Source: Allobosea sp. Leaf344
Lineage (GTDB): Bacteria; Pseudomonadota; Alphaproteobacteria; Rhizobiales; Beijerinckiaceae
NCBI RefSeq assembly: GCF_001426225.1
Contig: NZ_LMRT01000014.1
Span: forward strand, 1,004,327 to 1,068,326
DNA: 64,000 nt
Direction: 5' to 3'
Shown here: piece after piece, positions 53,683 to 63,775 of the stretch
Numbering within the stretch: position 1 is the stretch's first letter
Layout of the letters: each line of letters starts with the position of its first letter
The notes under the pieces: generated by a model
The model's input: only the letters and a program-made list of their open reading frames with translations
Databases searched by the model: none
What the model was told of the DNA's origin: nothing
Translations under genes and position numbers: made by a program

Positions 53683-54855
53683 ATGCTCGCCAACGCACCC
53701 CGCCCCTTCAATTTCGATCTCGGCGAAACCGCCGACGCCATCCGCGACACCGTCCACGGCTTCGCCCAGGAAAAGATCGCCCCGCGCGCCGAGGAGATCG
53801 ACCGCACCAACATGTTCCCGCGCGATCTCTGGCCGCAGATGGGCGCACTCGGCCTGCATGGCATCACGGTCAAGGAGGAGGATGGCGGCTCCGGCCTCGG
53901 CTATCTCGAACATTGCGTCGCGATCGAGGAGGTCAGCCGCGCCTCGGCCTCGGTCGGGCTGAGCTACGGCGCCCATTCCAACCTCTGCATCAACCAGATC
54001 GCCCGCCACGGCACTGCGGCGCAGAAGGCGAAGTACCTGCCCAAGCTGATTTCCGGAGAGCATGTCGGCGCGCTCGCCATGTCCGAGCCCGGCGCGGGCT
54101 CCGATGTCGTCTCGATGAAGACCAGAGCGGTGAAGCAGGGCGACCGCTATGTCCTGACCGGCAACAAGATGTGGATCACCAACGGCCCCGTGGCCGAGAC
54201 GCTGGTGGTCTATGCCAAGACCGATCCGGAGGCCGGCGCCCGCGGCATCACCGCCTTCCTGATCGAGAAGGGCATGAAGGGCTTCTCCACGGCGCAGAAG
54301 CTCGACAAGCTCGGCATGCGCGGCTCCGACACCTGCGAGCTGGTCTTCGACGGCTGCGAAGTCCCCGAGGAGAATGTGCTCGGCCAGGTCGGCCGCGGCG
54401 TCAACGTGCTGATGTCGGGGCTGGATTACGAGCGCGTGGTGCTCGCAGCCGGCCCGCTCGGCATCATGCAGGCGGCGCTCGACGTGGTCATGCCCTATAT
54501 CCACGAGCGCAAGCAGTTCGGCCAGGCGATCGGCGAGTTCCAGCTCGTCCAGGGCAAGGTCGCCGACATGTATGTGATGATGAACGCCTGCAAGGCCTAT
54601 GTGTACAGCGTCGCCAAGGCCTGCGACCGCGGCGAGACCACGCGCGAGGATGCGGCCGGGGCCATCCTGATCGCCGCCGAGAAGGCGACGCAGATCGCGC
54701 TCGACGCCATCCAGCTGCTCGGCGGCAATGGCTACATCAACGACTACCCGACCGGGCGCCTGCTGCGCGACGCCAAGCTCTACGAGATCGGCGCCGGCAC
54801 CAGCGAGATCCGGCGCATGCTGATCGGCCGCGAGCTGTTTCAGAAGACGAAGTAA
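53683..54855 (+). CDS. isovaleryl-CoA dehydrogenase
   Basis: A 390-residue acyl-CoA dehydrogenase that oxidises isovaleryl-CoA in leucine degradation, using FAD. Family segments are [44 protein letters not shown] with the catalytic glutamate at about E250, placed as in isovaleryl-CoA dehydrogenases rather than at the C-terminal site of other acyl-CoA dehydrogenases, and [32 protein letters not shown] (split here only in reading). The next gene starts within its stop codon. Confidence 0.92.
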   Translation: MLANAPRPFNFDLGETADAIRDTVHGFAQEKIAPRAEEIDRTNMFPRDLWPQMGALGLHGITVKEEDGGSGLGYLEHCVAIEEVSRASASVGLSYGAHSNLCINQIARHGTAAQKAKYLPKLISGEHVGALAMSEPGAGSDVVSMKTRAVKQGDRYVLTGNKMWITNGPVAETLVVYAKTDPEAGARGITAFLIEKGMKGFSTAQKLDKLGMRGSDTCELVFDGCEVPEENVLGQVGRGVNVLMSGLDYERVVLAAGPLGIMQAALDVVMPYIHERKQFGQAIGEFQLVQGKVADMYVMMNACKAYVYSVAKACDRGETTREDAAGAILIAAEKATQIALDAIQLLGGNGYINDYPTGRLLRDAKLYEIGAGTSEIRRMLIGRELFQKTK

Positions 54856-55373
54856 TGCCGCTCTATTTCGCCTATGGGCTAAACATGGACGCAGCCGGCA
54901 TGGCGCAGCGCTGCCCGCGCGCGACCAGGCTCGGCCTCGCCAGGCTCGAGCGCCATCGCTTCATGATCACCGGCGATGGCTACGCCTCCGTGGTGCGTGA
55001 TCCCCGGGAGACGGTGCATGGCGTGCTCTGGGATTGCGCTTTGGGCGATATCCGCACCCTCGACAAATTCGAGGACATCGCCAGCGGGCTCTACGTCAAG
55101 ATCAGCCAGCCCGTGATCGTGCCCGGCGGCGCCAAGCGGGCGCTGGTCTATATCGGCCGCAGCGCGACGCCGGGCCGCCCCCGGAACGGCTATCTCGAAC
55201 AGGTCATCGCCGCGGCCCGGGAGCAAGCGCTGCCAGAGGCTTACATCCAGGCGATGAATCGTTTTCTCAGCAAGCCGTCTTTGGATCTGAAGCCGGTGTC
55301 TCAGCCCGAGCCGGCGGATCTGCCGCCCGGCCCGGTGCCCGGCGTGCGCCCCCGCGCCTTCGCGCCGAAGTGA
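54855..55373 (+). CDS. gamma-glutamylcyclotransferase family protein
   Basis: A 172-residue protein with the gamma-glutamylcyclotransferase fold. The N-terminal [12 protein letters not shown] is the substrate-loop motif (usually FAYGSNM), and LDKFEDIASGLYVK carries the conserved acidic residue region. The C-terminal 50 residues are proline-rich. Its ATG overlaps the stop of the isovaleryl-CoA dehydrogenase gene (TAATG), so it is translationally coupled. The enzyme may act on glutathione-derived or another gamma-glutamyl compound; this is not certain. Confidence 0.82.
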   Translation: MPLYFAYGLNMDAAGMAQRCPRATRLGLARLERHRFMITGDGYASVVRDPRETVHGVLWDCALGDIRTLDKFEDIASGLYVKISQPVIVPGGAKRALVYIGRSATPGRPRNGYLEQVIAAAREQALPEAYIQAMNRFLSKPSLDLKPVSQPEPADLPPGPVPGVRPRAFAPK

Positions 55374-55383
55374 CGCGCAGGGC

Positions 55384-55566
55384 CTATTTCCACAGCATCG
55401 CCGCCAGCCTGACGGCGAAGACGAGCCCGAAGGCCAGGATGATCGTGCCGACCACGCGGTGACGCTTGGCCCTGTCCGGGAACTGGCGGGCGACGATCTT
55501 GCCCAACGGTTTCCGGAACAGGAAGGCGATCACCAGCAGGATGACGAGGATATTGACCGGGCTCAC
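55384..55566 (-). CDS. small two-helix membrane protein
   Basis: A 60-residue protein with two hydrophobic segments (VNILVILLVIAFLF and VGTIILAFGLVFAVRLAAML) separated by a basic turn. It overlaps the rhodanese gene by 4 bp at its start, so it is coupled to it. I do not recognise the family. A role with the rhodanese is inferred from position only. Confidence 0.7.
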   Translation of the reverse strand: MSPVNILVILLVIAFLFRKPLGKIVARQFPDRAKRHRVVGTIILAFGLVFAVRLAAMLWK

Positions 55567-55991
55567 GCCGTGGCCTTCGGCGCCTGGTCACGCGGCTCGG
55601 CCGCCTCGAACGGGGCTCCGGCCTTCTTCCAGGCGCCGAAGCCCCCGGCGAGATGCGCGACGGGCGCCAGCCCCATCTCCTGCGCCGCCTTCGCCGCGAG
55701 CGCCGAGCGCCAGCCGCCGGCGCAGAAGAACACGAATTGCTTGTCCTCCTGGAAGACCGGCTTGGCATAGGGGCTCTCCGGGTCGATCCAGAATTCCAGC
55801 ATGCCGCGCGGGCAATGCACGGCGTTCGGCATGCGCCCCTCCCGCTCCAGCTCGCGCGGATCCCGCAGATCGACGAAGACCACGTCGCTGCGCCCCAGCA
55901 GCGCCTGCGCCTCCTCCACCGACAGCGTCGTCACGCTCGCTTCCGCCTCGGCCAGAAGCGCCTTGTAGCCCTTGGTGATGGTTTGCGGCAT
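55563..55991 (-). CDS. rhodanese-like sulfurtransferase
   Basis: A 142-residue single-domain rhodanese. The active loop FFCAGGWRSA carries the sulfur-accepting cysteine C90; VVFVDLRDPRELEREGRMPNAVHCPRG and LAGGFGAWKKAG are typical. It is cytoplasmic. It ends in a 4-bp overlap with a small membrane-protein gene, and its start faces the DUF599 gene. Substrate (thiosulfate or another sulfur donor) unknown. Confidence 0.92.
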   Translation of the reverse strand: MPQTITKGYKALLAEAEASVTTLSVEEAQALLGRSDVVFVDLRDPRELEREGRMPNAVHCPRGMLEFWIDPESPYAKPVFQEDKQFVFFCAGGWRSALAAKAAQEMGLAPVAHLAGGFGAWKKAGAPFEAAEPRDQAPKATA

Positions 55992-56101
55992 GGCGGCCTC
56001 CTCTCCGGAACGGCGGCACCGTGGCCGCTGCCGCCGGCTGCGTCAATCGCGCTTGCCGCCTCGGCCTCGGCACCCCACTGTGCCGCGGGGGGAGGCAGCT
56101 C

Positions 56102-56827
56102 ATGGCCGGATTCGCGACGCTCGATCTCATCGCCTTCATCGTCTTCCTCTTCTCCTGGATCGGCTATCACGTCGCCGTCGAGGGCGGGCCCCATGCCGCC
56201 CACAGCCTGAACGCCCGGATGAGCCTGCGCCGCGCCCGCTGGATCGAGGAGGCGGTGCAGCGCGACAACCGCATCATCGACACGCAGGTGATGAACGGGC
56301 TGCAGAACGGCACCGCCTTCTTCGCCTCGACCTCGCTTCTGGCGATCGGCGGCGCCCTCAGCCTGCTGCAATCCACCGACCGGGTCGTGCAGGTCTTCGA
56401 GGACCTGCCTTTCGCGACCCCGACCACCCGCGCCGCCTGGGAGATGAAGGTGATCGGGCTCGCGGTGATCTTCGCCTATGCCTTCTTCAAATTCGCATGG
56501 TCCTACCGCCTGTTCAATTATTGCGCGATCCTGCTCGGCGCGATCCCCAATGCCAGGCTGAAGGAGGAGACGGCGACGCGCGAGGCCGTGCGCGAGACCA
56601 TCGCCATGAACATCGCCGCCGGGCGCCATTTCAACCGGGGCCAGAGGGCCTTCTTCTTCGCCCTCGCCTATCTCGGCTGGTTCCTCGGCGCCTGGGCCTT
56701 CCTGGCCGCGACGCTGGCGGTGCTGACCGTGATGTGGCGCCGGCAATTCGCCTCCGATTCCTCCCGCATCTTCACCGATGATCCTGCGCCGGGAGACAGG
56801 GCCGCCACGCCGCCGAACGGTCCCTGA
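56102..56827 (+). CDS. DUF599 family membrane protein
   Basis: A 241-residue integral membrane protein of DUF599 with about four hydrophobic segments. Family stretches are GYHVAVEG near the start, IDTQVMNGLQNGTAFFASTSLLAIGGAL and FKFAWSYRLFNYCAILLGAIPN, followed by HFNRGQRAFFFALAYLGWFLG. The ATG at 56102 follows GGGAGGCAG. No function is known for the family. Confidence 0.88.
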   Translation: MAGFATLDLIAFIVFLFSWIGYHVAVEGGPHAAHSLNARMSLRRARWIEEAVQRDNRIIDTQVMNGLQNGTAFFASTSLLAIGGALSLLQSTDRVVQVFEDLPFATPTTRAAWEMKVIGLAVIFAYAFFKFAWSYRLFNYCAILLGAIPNARLKEETATREAVRETIAMNIAAGRHFNRGQRAFFFALAYLGWFLGAWAFLAATLAVLTVMWRRQFASDSSRIFTDDPAPGDRAATPPNGP

Positions 56828-56886
56828 AGGCCGCATGCGTCGCTGCATGGTCTTGACGAAAGCGCCGGCGGGCCGCTGATGGCGCC

Positions 56887-57159
56887 ATGACCATCGATCC
56901 CGAAACGCTCGAGACCACCCTCCTCGCTCTGGCGGCCGAACGCGGCCCCGGCAAGACCTTCTGCCCATCCGAGGCCGCCCGCGCCCTCGGCGGGCCGCAT
57001 CCCGATGGCTGGGGGCCGCTGATGCAGCCGATCCGCCGTGTCGCGATCCGGCTGATGAAGGAAGGCCGCATCACCATCACCCGCAAGGGACGCCCCGTCG
57101 ATCCCGACGATTTCAAGGGCGTCTACCGGCTGACGGTCGCGGAGGCCGATCGCGAATAG
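56887..57159 (+). CDS. DUF3253 family protein
   Basis: A 90-residue DUF3253 protein, probably a winged-helix fold. The family signature is KTFCPSEAARALGG, then WGPLMQPIRRVAIRLMKEGRITITRKGRPVDP and FKGVYRL. It is a short plus-strand gene of unknown role, 59 bp after the DUF599 gene, and may be co-transcribed with it. Confidence 0.85.
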   Translation: MTIDPETLETTLLALAAERGPGKTFCPSEAARALGGPHPDGWGPLMQPIRRVAIRLMKEGRITITRKGRPVDPDDFKGVYRLTVAEADRE

Positions 57160-57211
57160 TCGGCGAAGGGCGAATGGCGAGTGGTGAGTGGCGAGGGGGC
57201 CGGCCCTGTCG

Positions 57212-58000
57212 TCACGGCGCCGGGAACAGCGCGTTCGTATAGCCCGCCAGCCTGTAGACCAGCAGCCCCAGCCATTCCTTCAGCCCGTCATCGGCGACGC
57301 TCAGGCCCCGCGGCGCGCGCAGATAGGGCCTGACGTAATCGCCCGGCTTGTTCTCGGTGAGCCAATCCACCGGGAACGCCTCGACCGGGAATCCGGCCTG
57401 GCGGAACACGCCCATGGCGCGCGGCATATGCCAGGCCGAGGTCACCAGCAGCCAGCGTTCACCGGGCTTGGGCTCGACGAGGCGGCGGGTGAAGACGGCG
57501 TTCTCGACCGTGTTGCGCGAGCGATCCTCCATCACCAGCCGCTCTTCCTTTAGGCCGAGGCTGAGGAACAGCGCCCTCGCCCCATCCGCCTCGGTCATCG
57601 TGACCTGCGTGACGAGATGCGCCGCGCCGCCCGCAAACACGATCTTCGCCTCCGGATGCAGCCGCGCCAGCTCCACGGCCTTGGTCATCCGCGCCGCGGC
57701 GTAGTTCAGCACGACATCGCCGCGCCCGATGCCGACGGCGCCGCCGAGCACGATGATGCCCGTCACCGGCCCCTTCGCCGCATCCTGCTGCGGAAAGCGG
57801 TTTTCGAGCGGCAGCACCAGCAGTCGCGGCAGCGGGCTGAAGGATAGCAGCAGCAGGATGGCGAGGCTCACCAGCCCGAGCCAGCGGCCGATTCGTGCGA
57901 AGCGCGTGAACGCGAGCAGCGCGGCCAGCGCCCCGAGCAGGATCACCAGATTGACCGGCGACAGCACGAACCAGGCGATCTTGGACAGGACGAAGAACAT
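57212..58000 (-). CDS. YdcF/ElyC-type membrane protein (DUF218)
   Basis: A 262-residue protein with two N-terminal membrane helices (about residues 1-60) and a DUF218 domain of the YdcF/ElyC/SanA type facing the periplasm. Motifs are GIIVLGGAVGIGRGD, ARMTKAVELARLHPEAKIVFAGG, EDRSRNTVENA and LVTSAWHMPRAMGVFRQAGF. In other bacteria these proteins act in envelope and peptidoglycan precursor homeostasis. The ATG at 58000 follows GGGAG. Confidence 0.9.
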   Translation of the reverse strand: MFFVLSKIAWFVLSPVNLVILLGALAALLAFTRFARIGRWLGLVSLAILLLLSFSPLPRLLVLPLENRFPQQDAAKGPVTGIIVLGGAVGIGRGDVVLNYAAARMTKAVELARLHPEAKIVFAGGAAHLVTQVTMTEADGARALFLSLGLKEERLVMEDRSRNTVENAVFTRRLVEPKPGERWLLVTSAWHMPRAMGVFRQAGFPVEAFPVDWLTENKPGDYVRPYLRAPRGLSVADDGLKEWLGLLVYRLAGYTNALFPAP

Positions 58001-58085
58001 GCAAAAGCGCTCCCGCACGCCGCCACAGGCTTAACCGCCGGAATGCCGGCGGGCCGCTAACGCCGCCTGAAAACGGCCGCGCGCC

Positions 58086-58652
58086 TCAGCGGAAGATTTC
58101 CGGCCGTGCCTGCGGCCTGCGCGGCGCCGGGCCGGGCCGCGCCGCGGGTTCGAGCTCGATGGCGCGGCGCGCGACCTCGCGCAATTCGCAGCCCGCCTGC
58201 CGGCCCGGCTGCAAAGCGGGCGCCTGCTGGCCCGCATAGAACAGGCATTTCTGCGCGACATAGCCTTCCCACGCCAGTTGCAGCGTCACGAAACGCGCGC
58301 GCTGGCCGGCGTCCAGGCTGCGCCCCAGCACCTGCCCTGCCAGCGTCAGCCGCTCGCGCCAGACCGCCTCCTCGCGCTTCGCGCAGCTTTGCTCGGCCCG
58401 GCTGCGGTCACCGCGCCCGTCGCGCACGCAGGCGATGGCGATGCTGCCGATGCAGCCCTGCGGAGCCCCCTGCGACTGGCGCAGGCAGGCCAGCAGCTGG
58501 GCCCGGTCCGCGGCCAGAGACGGGCTCGATGGCGGCGACGGGCCGGCCGGCGGCCCCTGCGCCAGCACCGGCGCCGAAAACCCGCTCGCCGAAATCGCCG
58601 CCAGCAGCACGAAGGCTGCGGCGGGCGCTGCACGGAGCTTGCGGCGGCGCAT
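58086..58652 (-). CDS. exported LprI-like (DUF1311) protein
   Basis: A 188-residue exported protein with a Sec signal peptide (to about residue 32, ending VLAQ). The mature part has paired cysteines in a pattern like LprI/DUF1311 lysozyme-inhibitor proteins (CLRQSQGAPQGCIGSIAIAC, then C in EQSCAKREEAVWRERL, QKCLFYAG and GCELREVARRAIEL). A proline-rich tail ends it. It starts 2 bp after the glutathione S-transferase stop. Family likeness is fair, function unproven. Confidence 0.75.
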   Translation of the reverse strand: MRRRKLRAAPAAAFVLLAAISASGFSAPVLAQGPPAGPSPPSSPSLAADRAQLLACLRQSQGAPQGCIGSIAIACVRDGRGDRSRAEQSCAKREEAVWRERLTLAGQVLGRSLDAGQRARFVTLQLAWEGYVAQKCLFYAGQQAPALQPGRQAGCELREVARRAIELEPAARPGPAPRRPQARPEIFR

Positions 58653-58654
58653 CG

Positions 58655-59275
58655 CTAGACCACCGGCAGCAGCAGCGCCGGCGCGGCGGCCGGCCGCGCG
58701 GACACCGTCTCGTACCAGCGGCGCAAATTCGGCCGGGGCCGTTGCGGCACCGGCATGTTCAGCCAGCGATGCACCCCGCAGCCGATCACGATATCGGCCA
58801 TGCCGAAGCGCTCGCCGCCCATGAAGCCATGGCTCGCGAGATGGGCTTCCAGAATGTCCAGCCGCGCTTCCGTCCTGGTGATCGACTCGGCGACGGCCTC
58901 GGCCGGCGCGCGCTGGGCATCCTTGCGCACCAGCCCCCAGAAGGCCGGCGTCAGAGCGGGCTGCAATTCCGTGACCATCCAATCCAGCCAGCGATCGGCA
59001 TCGGCGCGCAGCGCCGGATCCTCTTCCCAGATCCAGCCCGCGCCGTAACGGGCGGCGAGATAGCGCACGATGCTGTTGGATTCCCAGATGACGACGTCGC
59101 CATCCTCCAGCACCGGGATCAACCCGTTGGGATTGCGCGCGAGATAGGATGGCTCGCGATTGCCGCCGAAGGCGCCGCCGACATCGATGCGCTCGAAGGT
59201 CTGGCCCACCTCCCCCGCCGCCCAGACGACCTTCTGGACGTTGATGGAGCTGATGCGCCCCCAGATCGTCAGCAT
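58655..59275 (-). CDS. glutathione S-transferase family protein
   Basis: A 206-residue two-domain glutathione S-transferase. The N-terminal thioredoxin-like part has WGRISSINVQKVVWAAGEVG, NPNGLIPVLEDGDVVIWESNSIVRYLAARY with the cis-proline and ES motif that bind glutathione, and the all-helical C-terminal part follows from about residue 85 with GMADIVIG. The ATG at 59275 follows GGAGG. It probably shares a transcript with the LprI-like gene downstream. Substrate unknown. Confidence 0.92.
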   Translation of the reverse strand: MLTIWGRISSINVQKVVWAAGEVGQTFERIDVGGAFGGNREPSYLARNPNGLIPVLEDGDVVIWESNSIVRYLAARYGAGWIWEEDPALRADADRWLDWMVTELQPALTPAFWGLVRKDAQRAPAEAVAESITRTEARLDILEAHLASHGFMGGERFGMADIVIGCGVHRWLNMPVPQRPRPNLRRWYETVSARPAAAPALLLPVV

Positions 59276-59429
59276 GCAAACCTCCGCAAATCCGTGATCC
59301 CCGCTATCCCGCGAGCATCCACGGCTGAACACGCCTCAGGCCGGGGCATGGCGCAGCTGCCCCTGACGGCTTGCCGCGATGAAGCATGAGTTTCAGCCCG
59401 GCGACAACCCCGGCCCGGGCGGCCGGCGC

Positions 59430-61430
<2,001 letters not shown>

Positions 61431-61479
61431 GCGTGGCGTCTCCCGGCGGTCTGACAAGACTATGCGTGCCGGGGTTTAT

Positions 61480-61501
61480 TGGACGCCGGCTCCGGCGTCC
61501 A
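61480..61501 (-). terminator. hairpin upstream of the pccA start
   Basis: TGGACGCCG and CGGCGTCCA (61480-61488, 61493-61501) pair around a 4-nt loop, and on the minus strand AATAAA follows. It lies between the hypothetical gene at 61616 and pccA and may be a terminator or part of the pccA leader. Confidence 0.45.
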
Positions 61502-61588
61502 CTCATGCGAAAGTTTGGGCTGCGGCGCCAGACCTTTGCCAAGCCGGCCGCCAGCCTCGGGAGGCGCGGCTTCGCTCGGGAGCGGCGG

Positions 61589-61608
61589 CTGCCCTTTCGG
61601 GAGGGCAG
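61589..61608 (-). terminator. hairpin after the hypothetical gene at 61616
   Basis: CTGCCCT and AGGGCAG (61589-61595, 61602-61608) form a perfect 7-bp stem with a 6-nt loop, 7 bp after the stop of the hypothetical gene. No T-run follows, so termination strength is uncertain. Confidence 0.45.
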
Positions 61609-61615
61609 TCTCGCC

Positions 61616-62053
61616 TCAGCTCGCCAGAAGAGCGCGGTGCTGGACCGCATGCGCCGAGGGCGCGACGCATTTCTGCATGGCGAAGCCGATCAGCGCCTCG
61701 TCGCAGCGCTCCGCCTCGCGCACGATCTCGAAGGCGATGCGCCGCGCCGTCGCCGTCGGGCCTTCGCCGGCACCGAGCGACGTCATCAGCCAATGCGCCT
61801 TGTCGCGATCGATCACCCCGGTCGGCCGGCTCTCCCAGACCGCGAAATCGACGATTGTCGCGACGAGATAATCGGCGAAGGCCGGGCAGGCCTTCGGCAC
61901 GGCGCGCTCCAGCGCGACCAGTACATCCACGGCATCGCGCGTCATCACCTCATCGGCGAAGACGTCGTTTTGAAGTATTGCGACATCCGCGGCGTCGATC
62001 TCATGATGATCCATCACGCGGTCGACGAATTCACGAAGCTTATGTCCGATCAT
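61616..62053 (-). CDS. hypothetical cytoplasmic protein
   Basis: A 145-residue acidic, mostly helical protein with no signal peptide or membrane segment. Distinct stretches are the N-terminal MIGHKLREFVDRVMDHHEIDA, a run of DVADVLVALERAVPKACPAF-like helix and WLMTSLGAGEGPTATARRIAFE. I do not recognise the family. It is isolated between pccA and the HAD gene, with a hairpin after it and a 16-bp palindrome about 100 bp before it. Confidence 0.7.
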   Translation of the reverse strand: MIGHKLREFVDRVMDHHEIDAADVAILQNDVFADEVMTRDAVDVLVALERAVPKACPAFADYLVATIVDFAVWESRPTGVIDRDKAHWLMTSLGAGEGPTATARRIAFEIVREAERCDEALIGFAMQKCVAPSAHAVQHRALLAS

Positions 62054-62361
62054 GGCTCAACCCCTGCCCGGCTTGTTTTTGTGCCGGTGTGTCCCTGTTG
62101 TAGGAACACTATGATCCGACACTCGCCAGCAGGTGGTTAACGCCGAAATCTGAACGCGCGTTCAGGTTAAACAGGCCTGATCGGATGTGGTTGCGAGGAT
62201 GTTACTGCGGGTCTTCCGCTGTCGGCCGGGAGGCCATGGCGCAAGGACAGGCGCAGCCGCTGCCGCCGGGCCGGGCGGGTCCGACCGAAGATCCGTCACC
62301 ACGCCTCGACGGTATCGCCGCGCGTCGCGGAGGGGGCCGGGGGCAGCGGCGCGGGCAAGGC
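62054..62361. other. 308-bp intergenic region
   Basis: Upstream of the hypothetical gene at 62053 and downstream of the HAD gene at 62362. It holds a perfect 16-bp palindrome at 62150-62165 flanked by GGTTAA elements, but no open frame with a convincing start. The rest of the sequence shows nothing recognisable. Confidence 0.5.
62150..62165. repeat. perfect 16-bp palindrome CTGAACGCGCGTTCAG
   Basis: The sequence equals its own reverse complement. It is flanked by GGTTAA at 62135-62140 and GGTTAA at 62165-62170, and lies about 100 bp upstream of the hypothetical gene start. It looks like a dimeric repressor site, but the binder is unknown. Confidence 0.6.
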
Positions 62362-63036
62362 TCAGGCCGGCGCGCTGGCCTCGTCGATGACGGCCTGCAG
62401 ATCGGCGCAATCCGTCAGCACATGGCGGGCCCCCAGTGCGACCAGCCGCTCCACCGGCTGGAAGCCCCAGGCCACGGCGACGGGCAGCACCCCGGCCGCC
62501 AGCGCCATCTCGATGTCGAAGGAGGAATCGCCGACCATCGCCGTTCGCGACGGGGCCGCGCCCGTTTCGGCCATGGCCTGCAGGATCATCGCCGGATGCG
62601 GCTTGGAGGGCGCGTCATCGGCCGATTGCAGGGTGGAAAACAGCGAGCCCCAGCCATGGCGGGCGACGATATAGTCGAGCCCGCGGCGCGATTTGCCGGT
62701 GGCGATCCCCAGCCGCAGCCCCGGCCTCGCGGCGAGGCGCTCCAGCATCTCCGCCACGCCGGGATAGAGCGGCTCGGCCAGGGCCGGATCGCTCTCCGCC
62801 TCCACCCGCATCGCGTTGAAGACCTGCTTGTAGGTCTCGGTCAGCACCGGGTCGGGCCGGTCGAGCCCGGCGAGCTGCATCAGCGCGATGTCGAGCGTCA
62901 GCCCGACGACGCCGAGCCCGGCCGCCCGGCCCGGATGCGGCAGGCCGCAACGCGCGAAAGCCTCGATCTGGGCGCCGAGGATGATCGCCTCGGAATCGAT
63001 GAGCGTGCCGTCGAGGTCGAAGATGATGAGATCCAT
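62362..63036 (-). CDS. HAD-family phosphatase, phosphoglycolate phosphatase-like
   Basis: A 224-residue HAD hydrolase. Motif I is DLDGTLIDSE with both catalytic aspartates, motif II is GIATGK, and the motif III/IV region has SKPHPAMILQ and VGDSSFDIEMA. A helical cap of the Gph type lies between motifs I and II. Substrate is not certain: phosphoglycolate, pyrophosphate and sugar phosphates are all possible. It sits between the pseudouridine synthase side and the hypothetical gene, on the minus strand. Confidence 0.9.
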   Translation of the reverse strand: MDLIIFDLDGTLIDSEAIILGAQIEAFARCGLPHPGRAAGLGVVGLTLDIALMQLAGLDRPDPVLTETYKQVFNAMRVEAESDPALAEPLYPGVAEMLERLAARPGLRLGIATGKSRRGLDYIVARHGWGSLFSTLQSADDAPSKPHPAMILQAMAETGAAPSRTAMVGDSSFDIEMALAAGVLPVAVAWGFQPVERLVALGARHVLTDCADLQAVIDEASAPA

Positions 63037-63132
63037 GGCGGGGCTGTTAGCGCGATTCAGCCGCTGCCGCCACGGCGCTGGAGCAGGGCCGCCTTGCCCA
63101 GGGCGGCGGCCGGGCCGCATCGGTGCGGCGGC

Positions 63133-63663
63133 TCAGGAGCGGCCCTCCCGGCCGCAGGCCTCCAGCGCCTGGCGCAGCAGCTCGCCCGTGAGCCCCTGCT
63201 GGCGCACATCCTTCCGGCATTCCGCGCGCTGCGCGATGTCGGGACGCTTGCCGCCGAAACAGGCGACCAGCGCCTGGCGGCGCTCCGCCCCGACGAGGCC
63301 GCTTCTGTCCGCCTCCTCCTTGCAGGCCGCGCGCGCCGCCGCCATGGTCGGCCGGCCGTCGCGGGTGACGCCGTCCCTTGCATAGAGCCGGACATGCGGG
63401 AATTTCGCCTGCAGACAGTCCCGCATCGCCTGGCGCAGATCCTCCCCGGTCAGCGCGATATTATCCGACAGGCAATCCTGCCGCGCCCGCGCCCGCTCGG
63501 CACGCGGGATGCTCTCGACCCTTCCCTCGGTCGAGGCGGACACGGCCATGGTCGAGGCGGCGGACACATCGGCGGCAGCGGGCGGCGCCGTCTGGGCCCC
63601 GGCGGGACCGGTCAGGAGAAGCGAAAACAGGCAGAGAGAGGCCGGGGCGAGCACGCGAAACAT
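63133..63663 (-). CDS. exported protein with three PsiF-like repeats
   Basis: A 176-residue exported protein with a Sec signal peptide (to about residue 23). Three copies of a motif follow: a cysteine, about 8 residues, L-x-G, about 7 residues, then a second cysteine. They are at about residues 63-85 (CLSDNIALTG to DCL), 116-138 (CKEEADRSGLVG to ACFGG) and 150-172 (CRKDVRQQGLTG to ACG). This matches the PsiF repeat of phosphate-starvation-inducible proteins, which usually occurs twice. Each repeat probably closes a disulfide in the periplasm. Function unknown. Confidence 0.75.
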   Translation of the reverse strand: MFRVLAPASLCLFSLLLTGPAGAQTAPPAAADVSAASTMAVSASTEGRVESIPRAERARARQDCLSDNIALTGEDLRQAMRDCLQAKFPHVRLYARDGVTRDGRPTMAAARAACKEEADRSGLVGAERRQALVACFGGKRPDIAQRAECRKDVRQQGLTGELLRQALEACGREGRS

Positions 63664-63775
63664 CGGGGCACCTGCATCCAGGGTTGCGAGAACACAACTA
63701 GAACACGGCCCCACCGGTTCTGCAAGCGTTCTTTACGTAACGTCAGAACAAAACCGGCTGACGCTCCCTCGCGTC

